Origin: Sphingoaurantiacus capsulatus
GTDB lineage: Bacteria; Pseudomonadota; Alphaproteobacteria; Sphingomonadales; Sphingomonadaceae
Assembly: GCF_042648405.1 (NCBI RefSeq)
Contig: NZ_JBHRXV010000009.1
Location: 124,001 to 188,000 of the forward strand
Direction: 5' to 3'
Length of the DNA: 64,000 bases
Shown here one piece after another: positions 41,911 through 50,408 of this stretch. A program made the translations under genes and the position numbers. How positions within the stretch are numbered: the first letter of the stretch is position 1; the number at the start of each line of letters is the position of its first letter. Under the pieces are notes generated by a model. That model did not search any database. It was not told the DNA's origin and was given only the letters and a program-made list of their open reading frames with translations.

Positions 41911-43838
41911 CCGCATTGCTGGCGTTCGCCGCGCCCGCGGCCGGCCTTCCATCCGTTTCAGTTCTCGGCCCTGGCGCGCGGCTGCTCGCGGTCGGGCTGC
42001 TTCTGACGACCATCTTCAACCTCGTTGCCGTGATGATGCTGTTCCGCGCGGTGCGGCGGCTGCGCGAAGAACGGGCGGCCACGACCGGCCCGCCGCTCAC
42101 CGCGACGCCCGATCGCGACCTCGCCACCGAGGATGCGCTGTGGGAATGGCAGGTCGGGACGATCGCCGTCGTCTGGGGCCGCGCGATCGGCGAACTGTTC
42201 GGCTACCCGCAAGCGCGCGCCGGCACCACCATCGACTGGTTCGTCGACAAGCTGCACCCCGACGAACGCCGGCGCGCGATCGGCAGTCTGCGCCGCGCCC
42301 TCGCCGGCCGTGACGACGGCTGGCGGGCCGAAGTGCGCTTCCGCAAGGCCGACGGCAGCTATGCGGCGACGCTGGCCCGCGCGCGGATCATGCGCGACGC
42401 ATCGGGCGCGCCGCTTCGCGTCATCGGCACGCTCGCCGATATTTCGGATCAGCGACGTACCGAGGCGGCGCTGCGCTGGAAGGCGAACCATGACCCGGTC
42501 ACCGGTCTTCCCAATCGCGGGCACTTCCTGGGCCGGCTGGAAGCCGCGCTCGCGCAGGCGGGTAAGGAACAGGTCGGGCTGGTCCTCCTCGGCATCGACA
42601 ATTTCAAGGCCATCAAGGACGCTTGGGGCATCGCTGCCACCGAGGCGCTGCTGCAGGCGTTCGGCGATCAGCTGATCCGGCTGGTGCCGCCGGGGTCGCT
42701 GGTCGGGCGTGTCGGCGACGACGAGTTCGCAATCCTGCTGCCGCGGCTCAGTGCCGACGAGGCGACGCTGGCAGCGGTATCGACGATCGGCGCAGCGCTG
42801 ATCCCTTCCTTCGCCTTCGAGGGCGCGGCGATCGACTGCACCGCCAGCGTCGGCGGCGCCTTCGCACCAAGCGACGGGAACGATGCTGCGACCTTGTGGC
42901 GAAGCGCCGATCTCGCGCTGCAGGACGCGCGCGCGGCGGGGCGCGGGCTGACCCGCGTGTTCCGCGCCGACCTGCGCACCTCGATCGAACAGCGCGCCTC
43001 GATGATCCTCACCGCCCGCGACGCGATCACCGACGACCGGATCGTTCCCTTCTACCAGGTGAAAGTCGACCTGAAGACCTGCGCGATCGTCGGCTTCGAA
43101 GCGCTGCTGCGCTGGCATCACCATCGGCACGGGCTGCAACCGCCCAAGGCGATCGACGCCGCCTTCGACGATATGGAGCTGGCGGCGCGGCTGACCGACC
43201 GGATGATCGACCGCGTCATCGCCGACGCGCGCGGCTGGCTCGATCGCGGCATCGATTTTCGCCGCATCGCCATCAACGGATCGGCGCCCGATTTCGTGCG
43301 CGGCGACTTTGCCGAGCGGCTGCTCGACCGGCTGCACCAGGCGAACCTCCCACCCACCCGCTTCGAATTGGAAGTGACCGAATCCGTCTTCATCGGGCAG
43401 ATCGCCGACAACGTCGGACGCATCCTGACGACGCTCAGCAAAGCCGGCACGACCATCGCGCTCGACGATTTCGGCACCGGCTACGCCTCGCTGTCGCACA
43501 TCAAGCAATTCCCGGTTGACACGCTGAAGATCGACCAGTCGTTCATCAGCGCGCGCGCCGCCGACGATCTCGACGATCTTGCCATCGTCCGCGCCGTCAT
43601 CGGCCTCGGGCAGAGCCTTGGTATCAGCACGGTGGCCGAAGGGGTCGAAAGCCTCGCGCAAGCTAATCTGCTGCGGCGCGAGGGCTGCGATGTCGGGCAG
43701 GGCTATCTGTTCGGCCGGGCGGTCGCCGCGGCGCGCGTGCCGGATGTCATCGCCGAGCTGCCGTCACGCTGGCGGGTCGATGCCGATGGCCGGATCCGCG
43801 CGGCCGTCGATGCGGACCAGCGCGCGGGCGACGCTTAA
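41898..43838 (+). CDS. PAS-GGDEF-EAL cyclic-di-GMP signalling protein
   Basis: A 646-residue membrane-associated protein: one N-terminal helix (about residues 28-50), a PAS domain with PAC end (about 78-185, ending GTLADISDQRR), a GGDEF domain with the variant GDDEF (273-277), and an EAL domain with intact EALLRW (Glu401), EVTESVF, ALDDFGTG, KIDQSFI and AEGVES. The EAL domain should be an active c-di-GMP phosphodiesterase; the cyclase half may be active or serve as a GTP sensor. It begins with GTG inside the last 13 bases of the autotransporter gene, so expression is coupled and it probably controls display or retention of that protein. Its stop overlaps the convergent recombinase gene by four bases. 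Confidence 0.9.
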   Translation: MALLTALLAFAAPAAGLPSVSVLGPGARLLAVGLLLTTIFNLVAVMMLFRAVRRLREERAATTGPPLTATPDRDLATEDALWEWQVGTIAVVWGRAIGELFGYPQARAGTTIDWFVDKLHPDERRRAIGSLRRALAGRDDGWRAEVRFRKADGSYAATLARARIMRDASGAPLRVIGTLADISDQRRTEAALRWKANHDPVTGLPNRGHFLGRLEAALAQAGKEQVGLVLLGIDNFKAIKDAWGIAATEALLQAFGDQLIRLVPPGSLVGRVGDDEFAILLPRLSADEATLAAVSTIGAALIPSFAFEGAAIDCTASVGGAFAPSDGNDAATLWRSADLALQDARAAGRGLTRVFRADLRTSIEQRASMILTARDAITDDRIVPFYQVKVDLKTCAIVGFEALLRWHHHRHGLQPPKAIDAAFDDMELAARLTDRMIDRVIADARGWLDRGIDFRRIAINGSAPDFVRGDFAERLLDRLHQANLPPTRFELEVTESVFIGQIADNVGRILTTLSKAGTTIALDDFGTGYASLSHIKQFPVDTLKIDQSFISARAADDLDDLAIVRAVIGLGQSLGISTVAEGVESLAQANLLRREGCDVGQGYLFGRAVAAARVPDVIAELPSRWRVDADGRIRAAVDADQRAGDA

Positions 43839-44533
43839 GTCGGCCGTCGCAGCAGGCGGGCGCGGGTAAGCTGGCTTGGCGGCGGCGTGCCACCGGCCTC
43901 GCCGTGCATCAGCCTCTGCAGCGTACGTGGGTGCACGCCGAAACGCGCGGCGACCGCTGACGGAGGTTCGCCGTCCTTTTCGATCGCATGGCGGGCAGCG
44001 GCGATCTGTTCGTCGTCGAGCGAGCGGGGGCGGCCGACATGCTGGCCCTGCGCCTGCGCCGCCGCCATGCCGGCGCGCGTCTTCTCGCTGATCAGCGAGC
44101 GCTGGAACGACGCGAGCACGCCGATAACGCGCGAGATCAGCGGGCCGTCGGTCGAGCCGGTGTCGATATCCTCGTCAAGTGAGCGAAAGGCGATGCCGCG
44201 CCGCGTCAACCCGTCGAGCAATTCGACGAGATTGGCGAGCGAATGCGCCGGGCGGTCGAGCCGGGTCGTGACCAGCATGTCGCCGGGGCGCAGCGCCTCG
44301 AGGCAGGCCTTCAGGCCGAGGTTGGCGGGCGGCGGGTCGCCGTCAGCGTCGCTGAACAGCTGCGCGCACCCCGCCTTGCGGAGCTGCGCTTCCTGCCGGG
44401 CAAGACTCCGCGCATCACCGTCGGCGCGGGCGTAGCCAAGCTTTATCGGGTTGCGATCTGCGAGTGCCAGAAAATGTCGATCTTGCTTGATTGTTGACGG
44501 GACGCCGCGACCCACGTCCCGTTGGCGAAGCAA
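43835..44533 (-). CDS. Serine recombinase/resolvase homologue lacking the catalytic serine
   Basis: A resolvase/invertase-type protein of up to 232 residues. Most of the fold is there: GYAR, TRLDRPAHSLANLVELLDGLTRRGIAFRSLDEDIDT, the E helix with KTRAGMAAAQAQGQHVGRP and a C-terminal HTH (SAVAARFGVHPRTLQRLM). However, YARVST, which holds the nucleophile, reads YARADG, so the serine is gone, and FERDLI reads FQRSLI. It may be a DNA-binding relic or regulator. The start is unclear: TTG at 44533 or GTG at 44515. No terminal repeats of a transposon are seen around it. Confidence 0.8.
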   Translation of the reverse strand: MLRQRDVGRGVPSTIKQDRHFLALADRNPIKLGYARADGDARSLARQEAQLRKAGCAQLFSDADGDPPPANLGLKACLEALRPGDMLVTTRLDRPAHSLANLVELLDGLTRRGIAFRSLDEDIDTGSTDGPLISRVIGVLASFQRSLISEKTRAGMAAAQAQGQHVGRPRSLDDEQIAAARHAIEKDGEPPSAVAARFGVHPRTLQRLMHGEAGGTPPPSQLTRARLLRRPT

Positions 44534-44642
44534 GAAGTACGCCAGCGATAAAAATCCCTCTAATATGGATGGTTAACGGCGGGCTTGCCACGCGACTGTA
44601 AAATTCGTCGACAACAATGCCGCCCCGAAGAGCCGGCGGCTA

Positions 44643-44672
44643 CGGCGTTGCGCGGCGTTGCGCGGCGTTGCA
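44643..44672. repeat. Three tandem 10-bp repeats upstream of the haemoglobin gene
   Basis: GGCGTTGCGC occurs twice in a row, followed by GGCGTTGCAC, ending 32 bp before the truncated haemoglobin start. A 10-bp period puts the copies on one face of the helix, so this may be a cooperative binding site; it may also be a simple slippage repeat. Confidence 0.6.
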
Positions 44673-44704
44673 CGATCGGGGGGCATCGTCGATGGTCTCC
44701 CGCG

Positions 44705-45118
44705 ATGACGATTCCGCTTCGCTCCCTTCAGCCGGCATCGCCGCTCGACGAGGCAGATATCGACCGCATCGTCGAGGCTTTCTACGCCCGCGTTCGGTCG
44801 GACGAGATGCTCGCGCCGATCTTCGACGGCGCGATCCACGACTGGCCGGTGCACCTCGGCGATCTGAAGGCCTTCTGGTCGTCAGTGATGTTCACCAGCG
44901 GCCGCTACAAGGGCCGGCCGATGCCCGCGCATATCCGGCATGCGGCGTCGATCACGCCGGCGGCGCTCGAGCGCTGGCTGGCGTTGTGGCGCGAGACGAC
45001 CGACGAGCTGGTCGCGCCCGCCGCCGCCCGCGCGCTACAGGAAAAGGCAACCCGCATCGCCGAGAGCCTTTCACTGGGCATCAACTTCTATCGCAACCGG
45101 CTGGAGGCAGGCCGGTGA
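44705..45118 (+). CDS. Group III truncated haemoglobin
   Basis: A 137-residue globin of the group III truncated haemoglobins. It has the YARVRSDEMLAPIF helix, HLGDLKAFWSSVMFTSGRYKG, the HIRHAASI helix with the proximal histidine, and the tryptophan-rich ERWLALWRETTDEL. These proteins are linked to nitric oxide or microaerobic metabolism. The ATG at 44705 matches the family N-terminus. The stop overlaps the GTG of an FNR-type regulator (GTGA), so both are one transcript, as expected if the pair answers oxygen or NO limitation. Confidence 0.87.
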   Translation: MTIPLRSLQPASPLDEADIDRIVEAFYARVRSDEMLAPIFDGAIHDWPVHLGDLKAFWSSVMFTSGRYKGRPMPAHIRHAASITPAALERWLALWRETTDELVAPAAARALQEKATRIAESLSLGINFYRNRLEAGR

Positions 45119-45819
45119 ACCACGCTTGCGCCGATTGTGCCGTCCGCGAATCCGCGCTGTGCGCGTCGCTGAACGATGACGAACTCAGCCGCCTCAACCG
45201 CATCGGCCGTCGCCAGCGGCTGGCGAAGGGCCAGACGCTGCAGTTTGCCGGCGATGACAGCCTGGTGTTCGCCAATGTCGTCGATGGGGTGCTGAAGCTG
45301 TCGACCTCGACCGCGGATGGGCGCGAGCAGATCGTCGGGCTGCTCTACCCAGCCGATTTCCTCGGCCGGCTGTTCGCGGTGCGCGTCGACTATGACTGCA
45401 CCGCGCTGACCGACGCCGACCTCTGCGTCTTCCCGCGCGCCGGTTTCGAGGCGGCGTTGAATGATTTCCAGAAGCTGGAACGCGACCTGCTCGAGCGCAC
45501 CATGGCTGAGCTCGATCGCACCCGGCAGTGGATGCTGCTGCTCGGGCGCAAGAGCGCCGAGGAGAAGGTGGCGAGTTTCCTCCTCAACATCGCCGAACGG
45601 CTGCGCCCCGAGGGTTGCACCGGCCGCAGCGACGGCCCGCAGACCTATGTGCTGCCGCTGACCCGCGGCCAGATCGCCGATGTACTCGGCCTCACCATCG
45701 AGACGGTGAGCCGGCAGATGACCCGGTTGAAGAGCGCCGGCGTCATCGCGTTGCCGAGTATTCGCGAGGTCACCCTGTTGCGACCCGACCTGCTGGAGGC
45801 GATGGCCGAAGCCACCTAG
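45115..45819 (+). CDS. Crp/Fnr-family oxygen-responsive regulator (FnrN/FixK type)
   Basis: A 234-residue regulator with cyclic-nucleotide-binding fold and C-terminal HTH. Four cysteines suited to an oxygen-labile [4Fe-4S] cluster are present: Cys5, Cys8, Cys16 and Cys95, the first three in the CxxCx7C spacing of rhizobial FnrN-like proteins. The recognition helix reads ETVSRQMTRL, with the E-SR residues that read TTGAT half-sites. It starts with GTG overlapping the globin stop. It converges on the kinase gene with a four-base overlap. No clear FNR site was found in the short upstream region. Confidence 0.9.
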   Translation: MNHACADCAVRESALCASLNDDELSRLNRIGRRQRLAKGQTLQFAGDDSLVFANVVDGVLKLSTSTADGREQIVGLLYPADFLGRLFAVRVDYDCTALTDADLCVFPRAGFEAALNDFQKLERDLLERTMAELDRTRQWMLLLGRKSAEEKVASFLLNIAERLRPEGCTGRSDGPQTYVLPLTRGQIADVLGLTIETVSRQMTRLKSAGVIALPSIREVTLLRPDLLEAMAEAT

Positions 45820-47129
45820 GCGTTCGGCAAACGCAGCGTGACGCTGAGGCCGCCAGCTTCTCGGTTGCTGAGCGAAAGCGTGCCACCGAGCTGGTCGACC
45901 AGACGGCGGGTGATCGCGAGGCCGAGCCCGACGCCACCGGTGCCACGGTTGCGCGAGGTTTCGATGCGGAAGAAGGGCTCGGTGGCGGCATTGAGCATTT
46001 CCGCAGGGATGCCCGGGCCTTCGTCATCGACGGTGATCGTCAGCTTGTCGCCCGCCTTGGCCAACGTGACCCGCGCGCCGCCGGCGTGACGGACGGCGTT
46101 GTTCACGACATTGGCGATGGCGCGCTTGAGCTTCAGGGGCTGGGTGACCGCCTCCAGCTTGCGTGGCCCCGCGAAATCGACCTCGCCGCCCAGATCATGC
46201 GCATCGTCGATGACGGTCGCGACGATCGAGGCGACATCGGCGAGCTGATCGGGCTCCGGCTCGTCGCCGCGCAGATAGTCGAGGATCGAGGCGATGAATG
46301 CCTCCATCTCGTCGAGCGAATGCTCGATCGCGGTGCGCGCCTCGTCGTCGTCGATCATCGACGCTTGAAGCCGTAGGCGCGAGAGCGGGGTGCGCAGGTC
46401 GTGCGAGACGGCGGCGAGCGAGTGGACGCGCTCGCGCACCAGCTCGAGCAGCCGCGCCTGCATCGCGTGGAAGGCGATCTCGACCTGCCGCACCTCCACC
46501 GGGCTCGACGCGGTGGCGCCAAGCGGCAGCGGCTCCTCCCGGCCGGCGGCGTCGGCGGCCTGCACCAGCAGGCGCAGCGGCCGGTTGATCATCCGCGCCA
46601 GCAGCGAGGCGACCAGCGCCGCGCAGGCGAGCAGCAGCAGCACCGATGCCGCATAATGATAGAGCGCCGAGGTGCCGCCGAAATTGTCGGAAGAGCGGAA
46701 GATCAGCCAGCTGCCGTCGTCAAGGCGCAGGCTGCCTTCCATCACGCGGCTGTCGGCGCGGCTGAGGCGTAATCCGTTCTCGGCGAGGCCCGGTCGCCGG
46801 TCGAGCATCAGTTGTCGCACGTCCTCCACCGAGGCGGAGGACGACCCGTCTTCATCGGCGGCAGCCGCCGCCTGCCAGCGCACGACGAAGGGGTCGCGCC
46901 AGAGGTCGGCGGCGAGTTCGGCGCGGCGGTCGGGCGCAATGCGCACCAGCAGCCGTTCGGCGACCGTCAACCGCCCGGCGACGCGTTCGGCGCGCTCGCG
47001 CTGGATGCGCGCGGCCTCGAAGTGGCGGAAGATCAGCTCGCCGCCGACGAACTGCAGCAGCAGCGCGGCGAGAAGCACGAGCCGGATGCGACCGCCCAGC
47101 CCATCGGGCCAGCGCAGGCGGCGGCTCAA
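45816..47129 (-). CDS. Two-component sensor histidine kinase
   Basis: A 437-residue membrane kinase: helix about 18-36, a periplasmic sensor loop of some 130 residues, a second helix near 160-180, HAMP domain, dimerisation helix with His243 (AVSHDLRTPLSRLRLQ) and an HATPase domain with NVVNNAVRHA, DEGPGIP and GTGGVGLGLAI. It overlaps the upstream response regulator gene by four bases. Its stimulus is unknown; its position next to a siderophore receptor and an oxygen regulator suggests an envelope or metal signal, but this is only context. Confidence 0.92.
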   Translation of the reverse strand: MSRRLRWPDGLGGRIRLVLLAALLLQFVGGELIFRHFEAARIQRERAERVAGRLTVAERLLVRIAPDRRAELAADLWRDPFVVRWQAAAAADEDGSSSASVEDVRQLMLDRRPGLAENGLRLSRADSRVMEGSLRLDDGSWLIFRSSDNFGGTSALYHYAASVLLLLACAALVASLLARMINRPLRLLVQAADAAGREEPLPLGATASSPVEVRQVEIAFHAMQARLLELVRERVHSLAAVSHDLRTPLSRLRLQASMIDDDEARTAIEHSLDEMEAFIASILDYLRGDEPEPDQLADVASIVATVIDDAHDLGGEVDFAGPRKLEAVTQPLKLKRAIANVVNNAVRHAGGARVTLAKAGDKLTITVDDEGPGIPAEMLNAATEPFFRIETSRNRGTGGVGLGLAITRRLVDQLGGTLSLSNREAGGLSVTLRLPNA

Positions 47130-47908
47130 GCGCGGGTGACCGGTTCGACGAAAATATAGCCGACGCCGCGCACGGTGCGGATCAGCTCGCGCGCCTCATC
47201 GTCGCCGAGCTTGCGGCGCAGGCGGCAGACCAGCACATCAACGCTGCGGTCGGACGAGCCGGCGAGCCGGGCACGCGACAGTTCGAGCAGCGCCTCGCGG
47301 CCGATGACGTTCTGCGCATTTTCGAGCAGCGCGATCAGCAGATCATATTCGGCACCCGACAGGTCGATGCGCGCACCCGAGCCCGCGTAGAGTTCGCGGC
47401 GGCGCAGATCGACCGTCCAGTCGCGGAAGTTCAGCCGCTCGGCACGGCGGACCTCGGCCTCGCCGGTCAGCCGCCCACGACGCAGCACCGCGCGGATGCG
47501 CGCCAGCAGCTCGCTTCGCCCAAACGGCTTGGCGATATAGTCGTCGGCGCCAAGTTCGAGCCCGGCGACGCGGTCGGCCTCCTCCCCACGCGCGCTGATC
47601 ATGATGACCGGCGTGTCGCTGCCGTCGACCTGGCGCAGGTCGCGGCAGATGTCGAAGCCGCCGCGGCCCGGCATCATCACGTCGAGCAGGATCATGTCGA
47701 CCGGGTCCGTCGCCAGCCGCTCCGCCATCTCGTGATGGTTGGCGGCGGTGAGCGCGCGAAAGCCGTTGGCGCGCAGGATCTTCGAGAGCGCGGTGCGCAT
47801 GCCGGCATCGTCGTCGACCACCAGAATCACCGGCCCGCCGGCCGGCAGGTCGCTGGTGGTCGGGGGACCTTCGGCGGGCGATTTGTTGCTCGAATATTGC
47901 TGCAACAT
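47126..47908 (-). CDS. OmpR-family response regulator
   Basis: A 260-residue regulator with a receiver domain (VVDDDAGMR acidic pocket, phospho-acceptor Asp76 in ILLDVMMPG, Lys in IAKPFG) and an OmpR-type winged helix (LSGAEYDLLIALLENAQNVIGREALLE to GVGYIF). The ATG at 47908 is chosen because it gives a short tail before the receiver; no strong ribosome site is seen and a start at 47995 is possible. It forms an operon with the kinase and is divergent from the siderophore receptor at 48016, so it may regulate that gene or itself from the 107-bp region between. Confidence 0.9.
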   Translation of the reverse strand: MLQQYSSNKSPAEGPPTTSDLPAGGPVILVVDDDAGMRTALSKILRANGFRALTAANHHEMAERLATDPVDMILLDVMMPGRGGFDICRDLRQVDGSDTPVIMISARGEEADRVAGLELGADDYIAKPFGRSELLARIRAVLRRGRLTGEAEVRRAERLNFRDWTVDLRRRELYAGSGARIDLSGAEYDLLIALLENAQNVIGREALLELSRARLAGSSDRSVDVLVCRLRRKLGDDEARELIRTVRGVGYIFVEPVTRA

Positions 47909-47985
47909 AACAAATCTTTGCCTCGGTTCGAGCAGCAGGTCGGCGCGTTGACAAGCCCGATGACGACGATCAGTTCGCCTGCGAC

Positions 47986-47999
47986 TGATTATCATTACC
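47986..47999. promoter_or_regulatory. Probable Fur-type iron box before the siderophore receptor
   Basis: TGATTATCATTACC resembles the right part of the classic iron box (GATAATCATTATC) at 10 of 13 positions, and it lies 17 bp ahead of the receptor GTG start. Iron repression of the 48016-56467 operon would be expected. Only part of the full 19-bp box is recognisable. Confidence 0.5.
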
Positions 48000-48015
48000 G
48001 GGGGATATCCGTAAA

Positions 48016-50355
48016 GTGAGCACCCAGCCTTCCGCCACCCGCGCCATCCGCAACCCGACCCTCACCTCGCCGAGCGCGCTGCTTGCGCTGGGCTGCCTGA
48101 TCGCCGCCGCCCCGGCCGCTGCGCAGGACAGCGGCACCGCCGACACTCCGACCCGCCTCGGCGGCGTCACCGTCACCGACACCGCGATCGACGACAGCTA
48201 CAACCGCGGCGAGGTATCGTCGGACAAGGGCACCGCGCCGCTGCTCGATACGCCGCAGACGATCAGCGTGATCCCGCAGGAAGTGATCCGCGACCGCGGC
48301 GCCCGCACCCTCGCCGATGTGCTGCGCAACACGCCGGGCATCAGCTTCGATGCCGGCGAGAATGGCTTCGGCACCTCGACCAATAACTTCACCCTGCGCG
48401 GCTTCGACACCAGCGGCAGCGTGTTCATCGATAATTCGCGCGACTCGGGCAGCTACGCCCGCGACGTGTTCAACGTTGAATCGGTGGAAGTCGTGAAGGG
48501 CGCCGCCGCCGACAACGGCCGCGGCAGCGCCGGCGGCTACGTCAACATCAACACCAAGAAGCCGACGCTCGATCCGTTCATCGCCGCCGACCTCAGCTAT
48601 GGCTTCGACCAGTATGACAGCAAGTCGCGCAAGCGCGGTTCGGTCGACATCAACCAGCCGATCAGCGACAGCGCTGCGATCCGCGTCAACGCCGTGATCG
48701 AGGACAGCGGCGTCGCCGGCCGCGAGCTGGCGCGCAACAAGCTGTGGGGCCTCGCGCCGAGCGTGGCCTTCGGCGTCGGCACCGGATTCCGCGCCACGCT
48801 GTCGTGGGAGCATCTCGAGCGCGACGACCGGCCCGACTGGGGCGTCCCCGGCGCCACCGTGCGCAAGACCTCGTTCGATCCGTCGGCGGCCTATAATCCG
48901 CTGACCGCCGGTGCGCCGCGCGATGGCTTCTATGGCCTGGCCAGCGATTTTGACGACGCGACCGCCGACGCGCTGCTCGGCCGGCTGGAATATGATCTCT
49001 CGGAGGGCGTGACGCTCAGCAACCAGACCCGCTGGACGCGCGTCGACCGCACGTCGCGCTTCACCTCGCCGACCGGCTTCACGCCGGCGACGCTGGCGGT
49101 GCCGACCGGCGTCGCCTTCTACGATCGCCGCAACAAGACGATCAGCAACACCACCAACCTCGCGGCTAGCGTCGATCTCGGCGGCATCACCCACCGCATC
49201 TCGGCGGGCCTCGAGCTGACCAACGAGAAGTCGTCGGCCCCGCGCTTCGGCGCCGCCGTCCCGGCACCGGGTTCGACCCCGCTGTTCAACCCGAACCCGA
49301 ACCGTGTCGCCGGCGCGCCGTTCGTCGTCACCGAGACCGCGAACGTCGATGTCGATACCATCGCCTTCTATTTCTACGACACCATCGAACTGTCGGAGCA
49401 ATTCGAGGTGACCGCCGGCATCCGCGGCGAGAACTACAAGGTCGATATCGACAGCCTCACCGCTGCCGGCGTGCCGACGGGTGCCGCAGGCGCCTTCAGC
49501 CGCGAGAAATTCTCGTGGAACAGCAAGATCGGCCTTGTCTACAAGCCGGTCGAGACCGGCAGCGTCTATGCCTCGTTCGGCACCTCGGCACTGCCGCCGG
49601 GCTCGTTCCTCTCCAACCCCGACATCTCGCGCACCGGCGACAACGCCTTCCCGGGCTTCGTGCCGAACGCCCGCCCGTCACGCTCGGAGAATTACGAGGT
49701 GGGCGTGAAGTGGGACTTCCTCGGCGGTGCCCTCTCGACCAACGCCGCGCTGTTCCGCACCGAGCGTAGCAGCGTGCCGGTGGTCGGTCGCCGAACCGGC
49801 CAGACCGTCGATACGCTTCAGGGCTATCATAAGCAGGTGGTGCAGGGGCTCGAGCTGAGCGCCACCGGCCAGGTGACCGAGGCGTGGAATATCTTCGGCG
49901 GGATGCTGATCATGGACAGCGAGCGCCAGATCAGCGCCGCGCTCGATGCCGCGCGTCGCCTCGGTAACAGCGGCGCCGGCGACTATGGTACCGCCACCCG
50001 CACCGACGGCGACCGCCTTGCTTTCACGCCGAATTTCTCGGCCACCTTGTGGACCAGCTACGAGCTGCCGTTCGGCCTCACCGTCGGCGCCGGCCTGCAG
50101 CACAGCGGCTCGCGCTTCCTCGGCCGTCCGGACGATGCGCTGCGTATCATTCCGAACAGCCGCTACGGCAAGCTGCCGAGCTACACCGTGGTCAACACGC
50201 TGCTGTCCTACCCGGTGACCGAGAACATCGATCTGCGTCTCAATATCGACAACGTCTTCAACAAGAAATATGCCCTTACCACGAACTGGAACGGCAGCCG
50301 TGCGTCGCTGGGCGCGCCGCGATCCTGGCTGCTGAGCGCCGGCTTCCGCTTCTGA
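48016..50355 (+). CDS. TonB-dependent siderophore receptor (catecholate type)
   Basis: A 779-residue outer-membrane receptor. The signal peptide ends near AAAQ (residue 37), a TonB-box-like GGVTVTDT follows, then a plug domain (LLDTPQTISVIPQEVIRDRGARTLADVLRNTPGISF, FTLRGFDTSGSVFIDN, VEVVKGAAADNGRGSAGGYVNI) and a barrel ending LLSAGFRF. The plug wording and the linked PiuC-like hydroxylase match the Fiu/PiuA group for monomeric catechol siderophores. Start is GTG with GGGGGA 11 bases ahead. It heads an iron-uptake operon and carries a Fur-like box upstream. Confidence 0.9.
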   Translation: MSTQPSATRAIRNPTLTSPSALLALGCLIAAAPAAAQDSGTADTPTRLGGVTVTDTAIDDSYNRGEVSSDKGTAPLLDTPQTISVIPQEVIRDRGARTLADVLRNTPGISFDAGENGFGTSTNNFTLRGFDTSGSVFIDNSRDSGSYARDVFNVESVEVVKGAAADNGRGSAGGYVNINTKKPTLDPFIAADLSYGFDQYDSKSRKRGSVDINQPISDSAAIRVNAVIEDSGVAGRELARNKLWGLAPSVAFGVGTGFRATLSWEHLERDDRPDWGVPGATVRKTSFDPSAAYNPLTAGAPRDGFYGLASDFDDATADALLGRLEYDLSEGVTLSNQTRWTRVDRTSRFTSPTGFTPATLAVPTGVAFYDRRNKTISNTTNLAASVDLGGITHRISAGLELTNEKSSAPRFGAAVPAPGSTPLFNPNPNRVAGAPFVVTETANVDVDTIAFYFYDTIELSEQFEVTAGIRGENYKVDIDSLTAAGVPTGAAGAFSREKFSWNSKIGLVYKPVETGSVYASFGTSALPPGSFLSNPDISRTGDNAFPGFVPNARPSRSENYEVGVKWDFLGGALSTNAALFRTERSSVPVVGRRTGQTVDTLQGYHKQVVQGLELSATGQVTEAWNIFGGMLIMDSERQISAALDAARRLGNSGAGDYGTATRTDGDRLAFTPNFSATLWTSYELPFGLTVGAGLQHSGSRFLGRPDDALRIIPNSRYGKLPSYTVVNTLLSYPVTENIDLRLNIDNVFNKKYALTTNWNGSRASLGAPRSWLLSAGFRF

Positions 50356-50369
50356 CGGCGCCTTTCCGC

Positions 50370-50394
50370 GTCGCCGGGCCGGTGGCCCGGCGAC
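50370..50394 (+). promoter_or_regulatory. Perfect 11-bp hairpin between receptor and hydroxylase genes
   Basis: GTCGCCGGGCC, loop GGT, GGCCCGGCGAC: an 11-bp perfect GC stem in the 53-bp gap, ending just before the AGGAGA ribosome site of the next gene. No T-run follows, so it is not a normal intrinsic terminator; it may act as a stabiliser of the receptor mRNA 3' end or lower expression of downstream genes. Confidence 0.6.
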
Positions 50395-50408
50395 AGGAGA
50401 CGAGTGCG

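Noticed and set aside
38284..41952. A 1,222-codon open frame on the minus strand opposite the autotransporter
   Set aside because: It lies entirely antisense to a clear repeat protein with a C-terminal barrel. Its residues are the low-complexity A/G/R/D mix expected from the complement of GC-rich repeats, and no family is recognisable. It is a composition effect.
44453..44500. FNR binding site upstream of the globin-fnr pair
   Set aside because: A TTGAT half-site is present near 44484 but the matching ATCAA half is missing at the required spacing.
43835..44533. Active transposon or invertible switch for the autotransporter
   Set aside because: The recombinase lacks its catalytic serine, and I saw no paired inverted repeats around the autotransporter promoter that would form an invertible segment.
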